Assembly: GCA_945875585.1 (NCBI GenBank)
Contig: CAMCLK010000043.1
Coordinates: forward strand, 1-41,076
DNA from: Candidatus Kuenenia stuttgartensis
GTDB lineage: Bacteria > Planctomycetota > Planctomycetia > Gemmatales > Gemmataceae
Direction: 5' to 3'
DNA length: 41,076 nt
The position numbers and the translations under genes were made by a program. The notes beneath the pieces are model-generated. The model was not told the origin of the DNA. It ran no database searches and saw only the letters and a program-made list of their open reading frames with translations. Shown one piece after another: positions 23,141-31,237 of this stretch (its first letter is position 1; each line of letters begins with the position of its first letter).

Positions 23141-24460
23141 TTATCGCAACGCGTGAAACGCCAGGCCTGAACCAATTTTAGGATAAAAATATGTGCTCTT
23201 GGGCGGCATACGCTCACCACCCGAGGCAATGGCTGCCACAAGATCCATGGTGGCTGCGGGTACCAGAATACCTAGGTCGGCTCCGTCGTTGCTGGCAAGA
23301 TCCGCCATCACTTCTTCAATCTGGTGCACATAACGGAACGATGGAGGACTTTTCAACAATGGCGCGAGGAGGTCGTCGAGCGCGATACCATGGGCAATGG
23401 CCACCCCCAGAGAGCGCCATTCTTCGGAGCGCTCGGGCAAGCGGTTGGCCAGCCTTTCCGGATCGGTCAGCCGTGCCATGGTCCAGGCGCCATCAGCTTT
23501 GGTACCAAAGGCCAGCAGTTCTTGCCCGCCGTCCATCTCAATCTCTTCATAGGCTGCGCGGCAACCATCGCTGCCATGCCCAATCAGTCGCGTTTCAAAA
23601 GCTGGGGCAAGCGCTAAGGCTAGTTGATCAGCTGTGAGTCCGGGCAGTCCGCCCACCAGCCGGTGTGTTGGCTGGATTTCCAGCCCGGCATCGTTCATTC
23701 CCACCAAGAAAATCATGATGAAACGCGCCGGATGGTCGGCTTCCATAACCAACCCGCGCTGGCGGGCAACCTCTTCACGTTCCGCCAAGTAGGCCAATGC
23801 CGTTTCATAACGGTGATGGCCATCGGCCAAATAAATTGGTTTGTCGTCAAGTAGCGCCGTCGCAGCCGATACTGCCGCATGATCGGTGACAGACCACATA
23901 CGGGTGATCACGCCTGCATGGTCTACGGCTTGCAATGGAAGGGCCCGACCAACGGCCTGATCCAACACACGCTGGGCCGCACAGGCAGGATCGGGATAGA
24001 GCCCAAAGACAGGGCTGAGGTTCATAGCGGTAGCCCGGAAAATTCGCAGGCGATCAGCCTTGGGACCGGGCAATGTTTCCTCGTGCGGGAAAATGGCGCC
24101 GGAACCAAACGGTTCTAAACGGACACGGGCCAAAAATCCGCGGCGGACGATAGTACGGCCTTCCGACACGAACTCTTGGTGCACCACTGTCACGCTGAGC
24201 TGGGAATCTTGCACGAAAACATCGTCCGCCATGAAATCGCGCAAACACGCGGCAGCACGGGTGGCCCGGTTGTCGCCATCGTTGTCTTCCGGCGTTTCAT
24301 AACCCAGAATCAATCGCACCACATTGGATGGGTGCCTATCGTGCAACTGCTTTTGAAGAACCGGGTCGATCACGTCGTAAGGCGGAGCCATAACGTCTTC
24401 GAGGGCACCCACTCGGGCAAGGTTGTAGCGGAAGGCTCGAAACGGCTGAACATCGGCCAT
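23141..24460 (-). CDS. DUF1015 family protein
   Basis: A 439-residue conserved protein with the family's characteristic N-terminus (VQPFRAFRYN, then APPYDVI), SNVVRLILG, GFLARVRLEPF followed by IFPHEETLPGPKADRL, and LADGHHRYETAL in the middle. Some members are annotated as putative HTH or SerC-linked proteins, but the biochemical function is not established and none can be read from the sequence. No signal peptide or membrane segment is seen. A GGGGACC-type sequence lies about ten bases before the ATG. It diverges from the yggS-like gene, leaving a 59-base promoter gap. Confidence 0.9.
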   Translation of the reverse strand: MADVQPFRAFRYNLARVGALEDVMAPPYDVIDPVLQKQLHDRHPSNVVRLILGYETPEDNDGDNRATRAAACLRDFMADDVFVQDSQLSVTVVHQEFVSEGRTIVRRGFLARVRLEPFGSGAIFPHEETLPGPKADRLRIFRATAMNLSPVFGLYPDPACAAQRVLDQAVGRALPLQAVDHAGVITRMWSVTDHAAVSAATALLDDKPIYLADGHHRYETALAYLAEREEVARQRGLVMEADHPARFIMIFLVGMNDAGLEIQPTHRLVGGLPGLTADQLALALAPAFETRLIGHGSDGCRAAYEEIEMDGGQELLAFGTKADGAWTMARLTDPERLANRLPERSEEWRSLGVAIAHGIALDDLLAPLLKSPPSFRYVHQIEEVMADLASNDGADLGILVPAATMDLVAAIASGGERMPPKSTYFYPKIGSGLAFHALR

Positions 24461-24507
24461 GTGTACTGGTCCCCTGAAGATGAAGTCATGGTACAGGGTG
24501 GATCGGC

Positions 24508-24522
24508 TACCATAGTGGCATG
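24508..24522 (+). promoter_or_regulatory. -10 element directly over start codon (leaderless signature)
   Basis: TACCAT (24508-24513), six bases ending GGC, then ATG at 24520. The geometry is identical to that before the PfkB and cysteine desulfurase genes; no Shine-Dalgarno is present. Confidence 0.45.
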
Positions 24523-25224
24523 AGCACCATTCATGAAATACTTGGCCAGCGTCTGGAAGCCATTCGGACCCGCGTTCAGGCGGCCTGCGGGCGTGTTGGC
24601 AGGTCTCCGGAATCCGTGACTTTGATTGGGGTTACCAAGACAGTAGGCCACGAAGTGGCCCAAGCTCTGGTGGAGCTGGGTGTCGCCGATCTTGGTGAAA
24701 ACCGGCCTCAGGAACTATGGCGCAAATCCGATCTCGTTTCCGGTGCCCGCTGGCATGTGATCGGGCATCTGCAACGCAACAAAGTCGAGCGTACCGTTGG
24801 CTTGTCCAGCCTCATTCATTCCGTGGACAGCGAGCGCTTGCTGGAAGCCATCGAAGCTGAAGCCAAACGGATTGGCAAGCAAACCGCTGTGCTACTCGAA
24901 GTCAATTGCAGCGGCGAGGAAGCCAAGCACGGATTTACGCCCGAGGCGGTTCTCGCCTTCACGTCTAATCTTAAACCGCTCCACTTCGTCCGCATTGAAG
25001 GTCTCATGACCATGGCGGCCCTTGCCGACGACCCTGAGGCAGCGCGCCCGGCTTTTCGTCGTTTGGCAGGTTTGCAGAAAGAATTGAGACAGGTCCTGGG
25101 TGATCAGCATCCCTTGAATCAGCTCAGCATGGGCATGAGTGGTGATTTTGAAGTGGCGATAGAAGAAGGAGCCACGCACATCCGTTTGGGAACAGTTTTG
25201 GTGGGCGGCCTGGAACCAACATGA
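24520..25224 (+). CDS. YggS/PLPBP family pyridoxal phosphate homeostasis protein
   Basis: A 234-residue single-domain TIM-barrel PLP-binding protein. K40 in IGVTKTV is the PLP lysine. Other family marks are LGENRPQELWRK, WHVIGHLQRNK, SVDSERLLEAI, LLEVNCSGEEAKHGF, IEGLMTMA, LSMGMSGDFEVAIEEGATHIRLG. YggS homologues buffer free PLP and have no known catalytic activity. It begins a probable operon: its stop overlaps the yggU-like start (ATGA), whose stop overlaps the MFS gene (GTGA). The yggS-yggU linkage is widespread in bacteria. Confidence 0.95.
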   Translation: MSTIHEILGQRLEAIRTRVQAACGRVGRSPESVTLIGVTKTVGHEVAQALVELGVADLGENRPQELWRKSDLVSGARWHVIGHLQRNKVERTVGLSSLIHSVDSERLLEAIEAEAKRIGKQTAVLLEVNCSGEEAKHGFTPEAVLAFTSNLKPLHFVRIEGLMTMAALADDPEAARPAFRRLAGLQKELRQVLGDQHPLNQLSMGMSGDFEVAIEEGATHIRLGTVLVGGLEPT

Positions 25225-25523
25225 TCCGCATTACCGAAACTCCAGAAGGCGTTGTTATTTCCGTTCGCGCCCAGCCCGGTGCCAAACGCACAGCAATTGT
25301 TGGCATTCATGGAAACGCGCTGAAAGTAGCGGTTCAGGCACCACCCGTGGATGGTAAAGCCAACGAAGCCATCGAGGTGGCACTGGCTGGATGGTTGGGG
25401 CTTAAAAAGTCGCAGGTTGGACTGAAAAGCGGCATGTCGAGCCGTGACAAAACATTTCTGCTCGGTGGAATCAACGCGTCATCTGTACAGATTCTGCTAG
25501 ATGCTCTGGTGCCAATCCAGTGA
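25221..25523 (+). CDS. DUF167/YggU family protein
   Basis: A 100-residue protein with the compact DUF167 fold: ISVRAQPGAKRTAIVG, LKVAVQAPPVDGKANEAI, LAGWLGLKKSQVGLKSGMSS and RDKTFLLGG. The family is conserved in bacteria and eukaryotes and its function is unknown. It is translationally coupled on both sides through four-base overlaps with the yggS-like and MFS genes. Confidence 0.93.
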   Translation: MIRITETPEGVVISVRAQPGAKRTAIVGIHGNALKVAVQAPPVDGKANEAIEVALAGWLGLKKSQVGLKSGMSSRDKTFLLGGINASSVQILLDALVPIQ

Positions 25524-26716
25524 ACAGCACGATGTTCCGCGCTTTCAGGCACCGCGATTATCGCTTGTACTATTTTGGTCAAGGATTGTCGTTGATCGGA
25601 TCGTGGATGCAGACCACAGCACTGGCATGGCTGGCCTTTCAGTTGACCGGACAAAGCTCGTGGAGTGCCGCCGTGGCTGTGGGCATGATTCTGCCAACCG
25701 CCCTACTCGCTCCTGTAGCCGGTCTTCTTGCCGACCGCATGTCCAAAAAACAGCTCATTTTGTGGACTCAGTCCGCCTTCGCCATGCAGGCTACCGGGCT
25801 TGCCTGTTACGGCTTATGGGGCCATGCCACGCCCATGGGGTTGGTACTGTTCGCTTGGCTGGGTGGCGTTGTGCAAGCCGTTGATCTGCCTACCCGCCTG
25901 AGCTTTCTTAAGGAATTAACCTCATTGGAAGATCTGCCCAATGCTGTGGCGCTCAATTCTGTTCAGTTCAATCTGGCGCGGGCGTTAGGCCCCGCACTCG
26001 CGGGCTGGATCATGTCGATTGCAGATCCTGCTTTGTGCTTTGCCATCAACGCGTTCAGTTACCTTGCAGTCCTCGGGTGTCTGGCAAGCATCCGTGTGCG
26101 CGGCGAACCGATTGCAAAAGGTGCTGGCGACCGCGGCAATATGGAACTACTCACAGCCTTAAAACGCCAACCAACTCTGGCTGGATTGATCGCCTTGGCT
26201 GCAGGCGTGGCCTTGTTCGGTTGGCCGTTGCTGTCACTGCTGCCTCAGGTTGCTTCGGTTGGCTTGGGTTGGCAAGCGGAAGGACACGGTTGGTTGCTGA
26301 GTGCCCTAGGTGCTGGCGCCATGATCTCCGCGTTGGCCATTGCCGCATGGGGGCAACCCGACAACCTATGGTGGCGTTTGCGCTTGGGTTTATTGTTGCT
26401 TGCCATGGGTGAATTAGTACTGGCTTGGGTGGCACGGGCAGGGGACGGACCACTCACAGGTGGCTTAGCAGGATCTACCCTTGCCGGCATGGGATTGATT
26501 CTGGTGCTGGCGAGTGCTCAGGGTGCCGTGCAACAGCAAGTCGAAGATGCCATTCGAGGCCGCATGATGGCTTTGTGGACCATGGGTCTCAGCACGGCGT
26601 CACCCATTGGCAGCGTTCTGTTTGGACCACTCGCCGATTGGGCAGGCCATTCGGCGGCGTTATTGGTGATGGCCATTGGGGTTTTGGGACTTTTAAGCAC
26701 GTGCCTGAAGAGGTAG
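25520..26716 (+). CDS. MFS transporter (enterobactin-exporter/DHA3-like)
   Basis: A 398-residue inner-membrane protein with about twelve hydrophobic segments. It begins FRAFRHRDYRLYYFGQGLSL, followed by GSWMQTTALAWL and the loop-2 motif GLLADRMSKKQL, which place it in the MFS_3/EntS-like branch of drug or siderophore exporters. PTRLSFLKELTSLEDLPNAV and ARALGPALAGW are also typical. The cargo cannot be predicted. The GTG at 25520 overlaps the preceding stop; ATG 25532 is an alternative start. Confidence 0.9.
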   Translation: MNSTMFRAFRHRDYRLYYFGQGLSLIGSWMQTTALAWLAFQLTGQSSWSAAVAVGMILPTALLAPVAGLLADRMSKKQLILWTQSAFAMQATGLACYGLWGHATPMGLVLFAWLGGVVQAVDLPTRLSFLKELTSLEDLPNAVALNSVQFNLARALGPALAGWIMSIADPALCFAINAFSYLAVLGCLASIRVRGEPIAKGAGDRGNMELLTALKRQPTLAGLIALAAGVALFGWPLLSLLPQVASVGLGWQAEGHGWLLSALGAGAMISALAIAAWGQPDNLWWRLRLGLLLLAMGELVLAWVARAGDGPLTGGLAGSTLAGMGLILVLASAQGAVQQQVEDAIRGRMMALWTMGLSTASPIGSVLFGPLADWAGHSAALLVMAIGVLGLLSTCLKR

Positions 26717-26782
26717 CCGCAAGCAACGATAACACACTATCATGTTGTGTAAGTAGTGTTACTCGGCTTATGGACTTGTACA

Positions 26783-28786
26783 ATGAACTTTTTACGATTC
26801 AACCGAATTCTAGCTGAATATCTAGCAAGCATTACCATTCTCGTTTTTTCCGTTGGCCTAACTCATGGGCAAGAAACGGCAGAACCCGACGAAGATGCCC
26901 TTGCTGTCCTTTTGCGGCTGGACAAGGTCATCCAGCCCATGGATCTGACCACGACCAAGGGTGTCAAATGGTCGCTTGCCGAAGCGAATAAAGCCAAGGC
27001 TACGGTTATTGTGTTTCTGGACTTTAAATGCCCAATTTCCAATCGTTATGTGCCCATATTAAACAGCTTGGCCGAACGCTATCAAGACAAAGGGGTCGCC
27101 TTTGCAGCCGTCATATGCGATGAGGAAAAACCGGAAGAACTCGAACGGCACATGCGTGAATTCCGCACGAATTTCCCGGTATACTACGATCCAAAACATA
27201 TTGTTTCCACGCACTTCGTGGCCCATGTCACGCCTCAGGCGTTCCTTATGGATTCCAACCGTATTTTGAAATATTTCGGTGCCATCGATGACCAGTATCA
27301 GGACCGAACCACACGGTTAAAGGAAGTGCGGTCGCCTCATCTGGTTGAGGCGCTCGATCAGGTATTGGCTGGAAAAGCGGTTACGGTGAAACACACGCAA
27401 GCAATCGGTTGCCAGCTCAACCGCGTCAAAAAGCCCGAAAAAACCGAAGGAATTGTGACTTTCCACCGGGATGTTCAACCGATCCTGCAAACCCGCTGCC
27501 AAGTGTGCCACCGGCCGGGCGATGTGGCGCCATTTCCGTTAATGACATTTGCGGAAGCGCTGAACTGGGCTGATGACATCAAGGAATATGTTGCCAGCAG
27601 AAGGATGCCTCCTTGGCCCATCACTGGCGGTGTTGCCATGAAAAACGATATTGGTCTTTCAGCGGCTGAGATCGCCACCATTGTGAAATGGGTGGACGAA
27701 GGTTGCCCGAAAGGCAATCCGGCGGATGCTCCCAAACCCGCGGAATTCCCATCACGCGAAAACTGGGAAGGCCCAACTCCACCTGACATAATATTAAAAA
27801 TGCCGGAAACATTTCATTTGGCTCCTCACGGCGAAGATCATTACCGGACCATAGTTTTTCCGTTGAACAACACCGAGGAACTGTATGTAATCAAGACTCA
27901 ATTCATTCCCGGCAACAAGCGGATAGTTCACCACAGTTTGGCTTTTTACGATGGAACAGGCATAGTGTTGGACGCGCAGAAACGACTGGGCAAATCCAAA
28001 CCTTCCAAACCGGAAAATGCGGAAACTGAAGATTACGGACCCGGTTATGATTCGGGTATGGGATTGGGATTTATCCCAAACCCCTTGGCAACAAAAAATA
28101 AAGATAACCGTGGGGGCAATTTATCTGGGTGGGTGCCCGGTCAAGTTTCCATTACCAATCCTGATGGGGTAAACAGTGTCCTTCCACCAGATTCCAATGC
28201 ATTTATGCAAATCCACTATCAACGTACCGGCCGGCCCGAGACGGACAGTGGCAGTCGGTTGGCGATTTGGCTTTCAAAATCAAAACTCAAAAAGTATGCC
28301 ACGTCTTACATTGCCGATACCAGTTTCCGCATGATCCCAACAGGAATATCAGAATTCAAATCAACAGGATCCCGTGTTGTTTCTGAAGATTGTCATCTGT
28401 GGTTTATGTCCCCACACATGCATTTGTTGGGCAAAGAGTTTCGCGTGTGGCATCAGGCAAAGGGGGCTTCGGAACGGAAACTGATCCTGGAGCTGAAAAA
28501 CTGGGATTTCAACTGGCAATCAGCGTATTTTTTGAAGGACCCTTATTTCATGGCAAAAGGCTCAACCATTCACGCCGAGGCGCGTTTCGACAATTCCTCC
28601 AGAAATCCATCCAACCCAAATATGCCTACCAAGACCGTTTTTTTGGGTGAAAATACCACGGATGAAATGGGAATTGCCGTGATGGGTGTATTCCAGGATG
28701 TCAAACCCGCATCCGGATCGGACTTCGCCCCGTATTTCAAGAAGCTGATTCAAGCAGAGGCTTTGAAAAAAGCACTGGGCAGATGA
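26783..28786 (+). CDS. Secreted redoxin / cytochrome c / copper monooxygenase-like fusion protein
   Basis: A 667-residue exported protein (signal-like segment to ~30). Residues ~55-200 form a redoxin/AhpC-type domain with VIVFLDFKCPISNRYVP; only one cysteine (C83) remains where thioredoxins have CxxC. At ~230-300 is a c-type heme segment, FHRDVQPILQTRCQVCHRPG (C239-x-x-C242-H243), with the usual RRMPPWP distal part. From ~330 a beta-rich region resembles the peptidylglycine/dopamine beta-monooxygenase copper domains, with histidines in RIVHHSLAF, MQIHYQ and SPHMHLLGKEF. Such fusions are common in planctomycetes and their substrate is unknown. The ATG at 26783 is preferred to a GTG at 26756 because the signal peptide follows it directly. 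Confidence 0.85.
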   Translation: MNFLRFNRILAEYLASITILVFSVGLTHGQETAEPDEDALAVLLRLDKVIQPMDLTTTKGVKWSLAEANKAKATVIVFLDFKCPISNRYVPILNSLAERYQDKGVAFAAVICDEEKPEELERHMREFRTNFPVYYDPKHIVSTHFVAHVTPQAFLMDSNRILKYFGAIDDQYQDRTTRLKEVRSPHLVEALDQVLAGKAVTVKHTQAIGCQLNRVKKPEKTEGIVTFHRDVQPILQTRCQVCHRPGDVAPFPLMTFAEALNWADDIKEYVASRRMPPWPITGGVAMKNDIGLSAAEIATIVKWVDEGCPKGNPADAPKPAEFPSRENWEGPTPPDIILKMPETFHLAPHGEDHYRTIVFPLNNTEELYVIKTQFIPGNKRIVHHSLAFYDGTGIVLDAQKRLGKSKPSKPENAETEDYGPGYDSGMGLGFIPNPLATKNKDNRGGNLSGWVPGQVSITNPDGVNSVLPPDSNAFMQIHYQRTGRPETDSGSRLAIWLSKSKLKKYATSYIADTSFRMIPTGISEFKSTGSRVVSEDCHLWFMSPHMHLLGKEFRVWHQAKGASERKLILELKNWDFNWQSAYFLKDPYFMAKGSTIHAEARFDNSSRNPSNPNMPTKTVFLGENTTDEMGIAVMGVFQDVKPASGSDFAPYFKKLIQAEALKKALGR

Positions 28787-28838
28787 TGGAACAGCATCGA
28801 ACCCTTCAACCGGCCTGATTTCAGCCGTGCCTTCATGA

Positions 28839-28853
28839 TATCCTGAAGGCATG
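28839..28853 (+). promoter_or_regulatory. -10 element directly over start codon (leaderless signature)
   Basis: TATCCT (28839-28844), six bases ending GGC, then ATG at 28851. GAAGG in the spacer resembles a Shine-Dalgarno but lies too close to the ATG to work well. Third instance of the same composite in this window. Confidence 0.45.
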
Positions 28854-29987
28854 GCTATTTTTCTCGACCACAACTCAACCACCCCGTGCCTGCCACAGGT
28901 ATGGGAAGCCATGCGGCCCTACGCCACAGAAACATGGGCCAATCCTGCCAGCAGCCATAGCCCCGGACGAGCCGCTCGCAGGGCATTAGAAGACGCCCGC
29001 GAAAGTATTGCCCACAGCCTTAAGGCATGGCCCAATGAGGTTGTCTTCACGTCTGGTGCCACCGAGGCGAACGCCATGGCGATGGCTGCCCTCCAACCGG
29101 GCGATGCTGTTGTCACTTCGAATCTGGAACACGCCTCTCTGCGCGAAGCTATGCGGTTGTTGGAAGCTCACCACGTGCAGGTCAGACGATTGAGCAGGGC
29201 GCCTGCAGGTGTGATTGACCCAGAAGAATGGAAGCTTCTGTTTGATCCAACGGTGACCATGCAAACCATCACCATGGCGGGGCATGAAACCGGGGCTATT
29301 CAGAATGTGGCGGAACTGACGCGTATGGGGCGTCTTGGAAGTTCAGGCAAAGCGCAGGTGCACCTCGATGCCACCCAAGCGATTGGCAAAATACCGTTCG
29401 ATTTTCACCGTCTCGAAGCTGCTAGCGCTGCGTTTTCTGCCCACAAATTCTTTGGTCCCAAAGGTATTGGGGCTTTGCTGGTGCGGCGTGGACACCACCT
29501 ACCTCCGCTGCTTGTTGGAGGTGAACAGCAACAAGGCAGGCGTGCTGGTACAGAACCGGTGGCACTTGTTGTTGGAATGTCCATTGCCCTCCAACTGGCC
29601 GTAGAAGCCATGGCTGCCCGTCAGGAGCGCACATCGAAACTTCGGGCCCGGTTTCTTACTGGGCTGAAATCATGCGCTCCATGGCATCTGCTGGGGCCCA
29701 TGGATGGAGGGTTGACGCATACCCTATTGGTGGCTTTTCCAAGTGTGCGTGCTGACATGGCCCTGATGGCACTCGATCTGGAAGGTGTGGCGTGCAGCAC
29801 CGGGTCTGCTTGTTCTTCAGGCAGTATGCTGCCCTCGCCTGCTTTGGCCCTGCTGGACATTCCAGCAGAGTGGCACAAATCGGTGATCCGGTTCAGCCTG
29901 AGCCCCTTTCAGAATGAAACCATGATCGATGAAGCTGCAAAGATTGTTTCTCGGGTGGTTCACCGCTTGCGTGAGGCTCCACCGTGA
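28851..29987 (+). CDS. Cysteine desulfurase, NifS/IscS family
   Basis: A 378-residue fold-I PLP enzyme that removes sulfur from cysteine to form a persulfide for Fe-S or tRNA thiolation. K199 in SAHKFFGPKG binds PLP, H94 in SNLEHASL stacks on it, D173 and Q176 lie in LDATQAIGK, and C321 in GSACSSGS is the catalytic cysteine. The mobile loop is short, as in NifS/IscS group I. No IscU or SufU scaffold is nearby. Its stop overlaps the GTG start of the DnaA-like gene (GTGA), so sulfur-metabolism and initiator genes are cotranslated, an unusual linkage. Confidence 0.93.
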   Translation: MAIFLDHNSTTPCLPQVWEAMRPYATETWANPASSHSPGRAARRALEDARESIAHSLKAWPNEVVFTSGATEANAMAMAALQPGDAVVTSNLEHASLREAMRLLEAHHVQVRRLSRAPAGVIDPEEWKLLFDPTVTMQTITMAGHETGAIQNVAELTRMGRLGSSGKAQVHLDATQAIGKIPFDFHRLEAASAAFSAHKFFGPKGIGALLVRRGHHLPPLLVGGEQQQGRRAGTEPVALVVGMSIALQLAVEAMAARQERTSKLRARFLTGLKSCAPWHLLGPMDGGLTHTLLVAFPSVRADMALMALDLEGVACSTGSACSSGSMLPSPALALLDIPAEWHKSVIRFSLSPFQNETMIDEAAKIVSRVVHRLREAPP

Positions 29988-30949
29988 GCCTTGAAACTCT
30001 GCCAGAATTTCAACTAGCAGCAGCAGCCTTGGCAACACTAGAGCCGAAGCCTGGCCAACCGTATATCCCAGTTGTAACCATTTGGGGAGAAAAAGGGTCG
30101 GGCAAGACAACTATTGCACGCCAAGTCGCTTCACATTGGCGCAGTCGTTTGGGAATCCAATCCACCCTGTTGACCCGCGGTTCCGTACTAGCCACCCGGC
30201 GCTTATCGGACACGCAACGTGTTCCATTAGCACGGCTTGGGCGGCCAGAGCTGATGGTGATTGACGGGTTTGAGCAATTACCAGCAAAAGTTGCCTTACC
30301 ATTTGCACGTTTACTCGACAGGCGCGAACAACGCGGGTTAGCCAGTGTGATCATGATCAACCAACCACCACAGCAGTTGAAAGGGCCAGACCGGTTGATT
30401 CATCGCCTTTCTGGTTCCATGGTGGTGGAAATCCCGTGGCTGACTGCCACCAGTCGGGAGATGGCATTCGACACATTTCTGTCGCGGCACAGGGTTCATA
30501 TTTCCCGGCAAGTGAAGACGTTGATGGCAGCCTTTCTTGGCCCAACGATTGGTTGCATTGAAAAACAGGCCAAGACCGTGGCAGAAGGCCATGCCAAACG
30601 ACTTGCTGCAGACGATCTGGTAAGGCTATGCCAGCAGGCGTCGATTCGTGTAAGCCTCGATCAGATTGTACAACTGGTGACCATCTCTATGGGATTGGAT
30701 CGTAAATCTGTGCTTGGCCCAGGGCGTGAACCGACGTTGGTGCGCGCCCGTCAGCTGATTGTGGTATTGGCGCGAGAACATACGGAACTATCGTTGGCAA
30801 AATTGGGTAAAGCATTGGGTGGCCGTGATCCTGCCACCCTAAGGCATGCCATCACTGCCTTTCGTAGCTCGACCGATGAGGGCTTGAAACGACAAACAGC
30901 AGCAATGTCGCGCCAATTGGAGGCATGCCGGTGGGGGACAAGGTGTTGA
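29984..30949 (+). CDS. Divergent, short DnaA-like replication initiator
   Basis: A 321-residue AAA+ protein with a DnaA domain IV. Walker A is GEKGSGKT (35-42), Walker B MVID (91-94), and arginine-finger candidates are R137 and R141 (DRLIHRL). Domain IV (about 224-298) aligns with E. coli: VRARQLIVVLAREHTELSL, then GKALGGRDPATLRHA. Relative to canonical DnaA (~450 aa) domain I/II is absent. The second Walker B aspartate is glycine (G95). The sensor-II arginine region reads TIGCIEKQ instead of NVRELEGA. The box-reading His-Thr of GGRDHTT is Pro-Ala (283-284). Position directly before dnaN, dciA and gyrB argues it is the resident initiator; it could be a degenerate paralogue. The GTG start overlaps the nifS-like stop. 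Confidence 0.85.
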   Translation: MSLETLPEFQLAAAALATLEPKPGQPYIPVVTIWGEKGSGKTTIARQVASHWRSRLGIQSTLLTRGSVLATRRLSDTQRVPLARLGRPELMVIDGFEQLPAKVALPFARLLDRREQRGLASVIMINQPPQQLKGPDRLIHRLSGSMVVEIPWLTATSREMAFDTFLSRHRVHISRQVKTLMAAFLGPTIGCIEKQAKTVAEGHAKRLAADDLVRLCQQASIRVSLDQIVQLVTISMGLDRKSVLGPGREPTLVRARQLIVVLAREHTELSLAKLGKALGGRDPATLRHAITAFRSSTDEGLKRQTAAMSRQLEACRWGTRC

Positions 30950-30975
30950 TAGCCTGTTGATGATGGGTGGGCTTG

Positions 30976-30994
30976 ATGTTCATCGAATGTTCAT
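30976..30994. repeat. Direct repeat ATGTTCAT, helical-turn spacing
   Basis: ATGTTCAT at 30976-30983 and 30987-30994, start-to-start distance 11 bases, placing both on the same DNA face. A reverse-complement seven-base copy lies at 31018-31024. These are the best candidates for initiator binding sites in the gap, given the altered recognition residues of the neighbouring DnaA-like protein. That link is an inference. Confidence 0.5.
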
Positions 30995-31017
30995 GAAAAA
31001 TGATTGAAGGAGACCTG

Positions 31018-31092
31018 ATGAACACAGACAATCAGCAGGTTAGTTGGGAATCGACAGGTTTTCCCCCATGCGTTATGCGCCACAAATGTTGA
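31018..31092 (+). CDS. Possible 24-residue peptide with strong ribosome binding site
   Basis: ATG at 31018 is preceded by AAGGAG (31007-31012) with a five-base spacer, one of the best translation-start contexts in the window. It opens a frame of only 24 codons ending TGA 31090-31092. The product (MNTDNQQVSWESTG...) matches nothing I know. It could be a leader peptide for dnaN, the remnant of a longer gene, or chance. Confidence 0.3.
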   Translation: MNTDNQQVSWESTGFPPCVMRHKC

Positions 31093-31237
31093 TGGTATTT
31101 AAGGTTAGAACAGGATTAATACAGAAGGATGACCATTGGTAAGGAATCGAATCATCATCATCCTAAGTAATAAGAGAATCCATAGAATGATGGGATGACA
31201 GTTCAGGGCACCATGCAAGTACGAGGATGACTCACCC

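Larger units (their letters stand above)
30950..31237. other. Candidate replication origin region between dnaA-like gene and dnaN
   Basis: A 288-base gap, more AT-rich than its surroundings. It holds two ATGTTCAT direct repeats 11 bases apart (30976-30983, 30987-30994), an inverted partial copy ATGAACA (31018-31024), three TTGATG copies (30957, 30973, 31089) and a triple CAT run near 31152-31160. No TTATCCACA box or one-mismatch variant was seen. Its place between dnaA and dnaN is the common bacterial oriC position. It must also contain the dnaN promoter. Confidence 0.45.

Noticed and set aside
31054..31070. GGTTTTCCCCC resembling the DnaA-box variant TTTTCCACA
   Set aside because: Two mismatches in nine and a single copy; not enough to call a DnaA box.
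31152..31160. Triple trinucleotide run (CATCATCAT region) as a DnaA-trio element
   Set aside because: The trio consensus reads 5'-TAG-like triplets next to a DnaA box; orientation and sequence do not fit and no box is adjacent.
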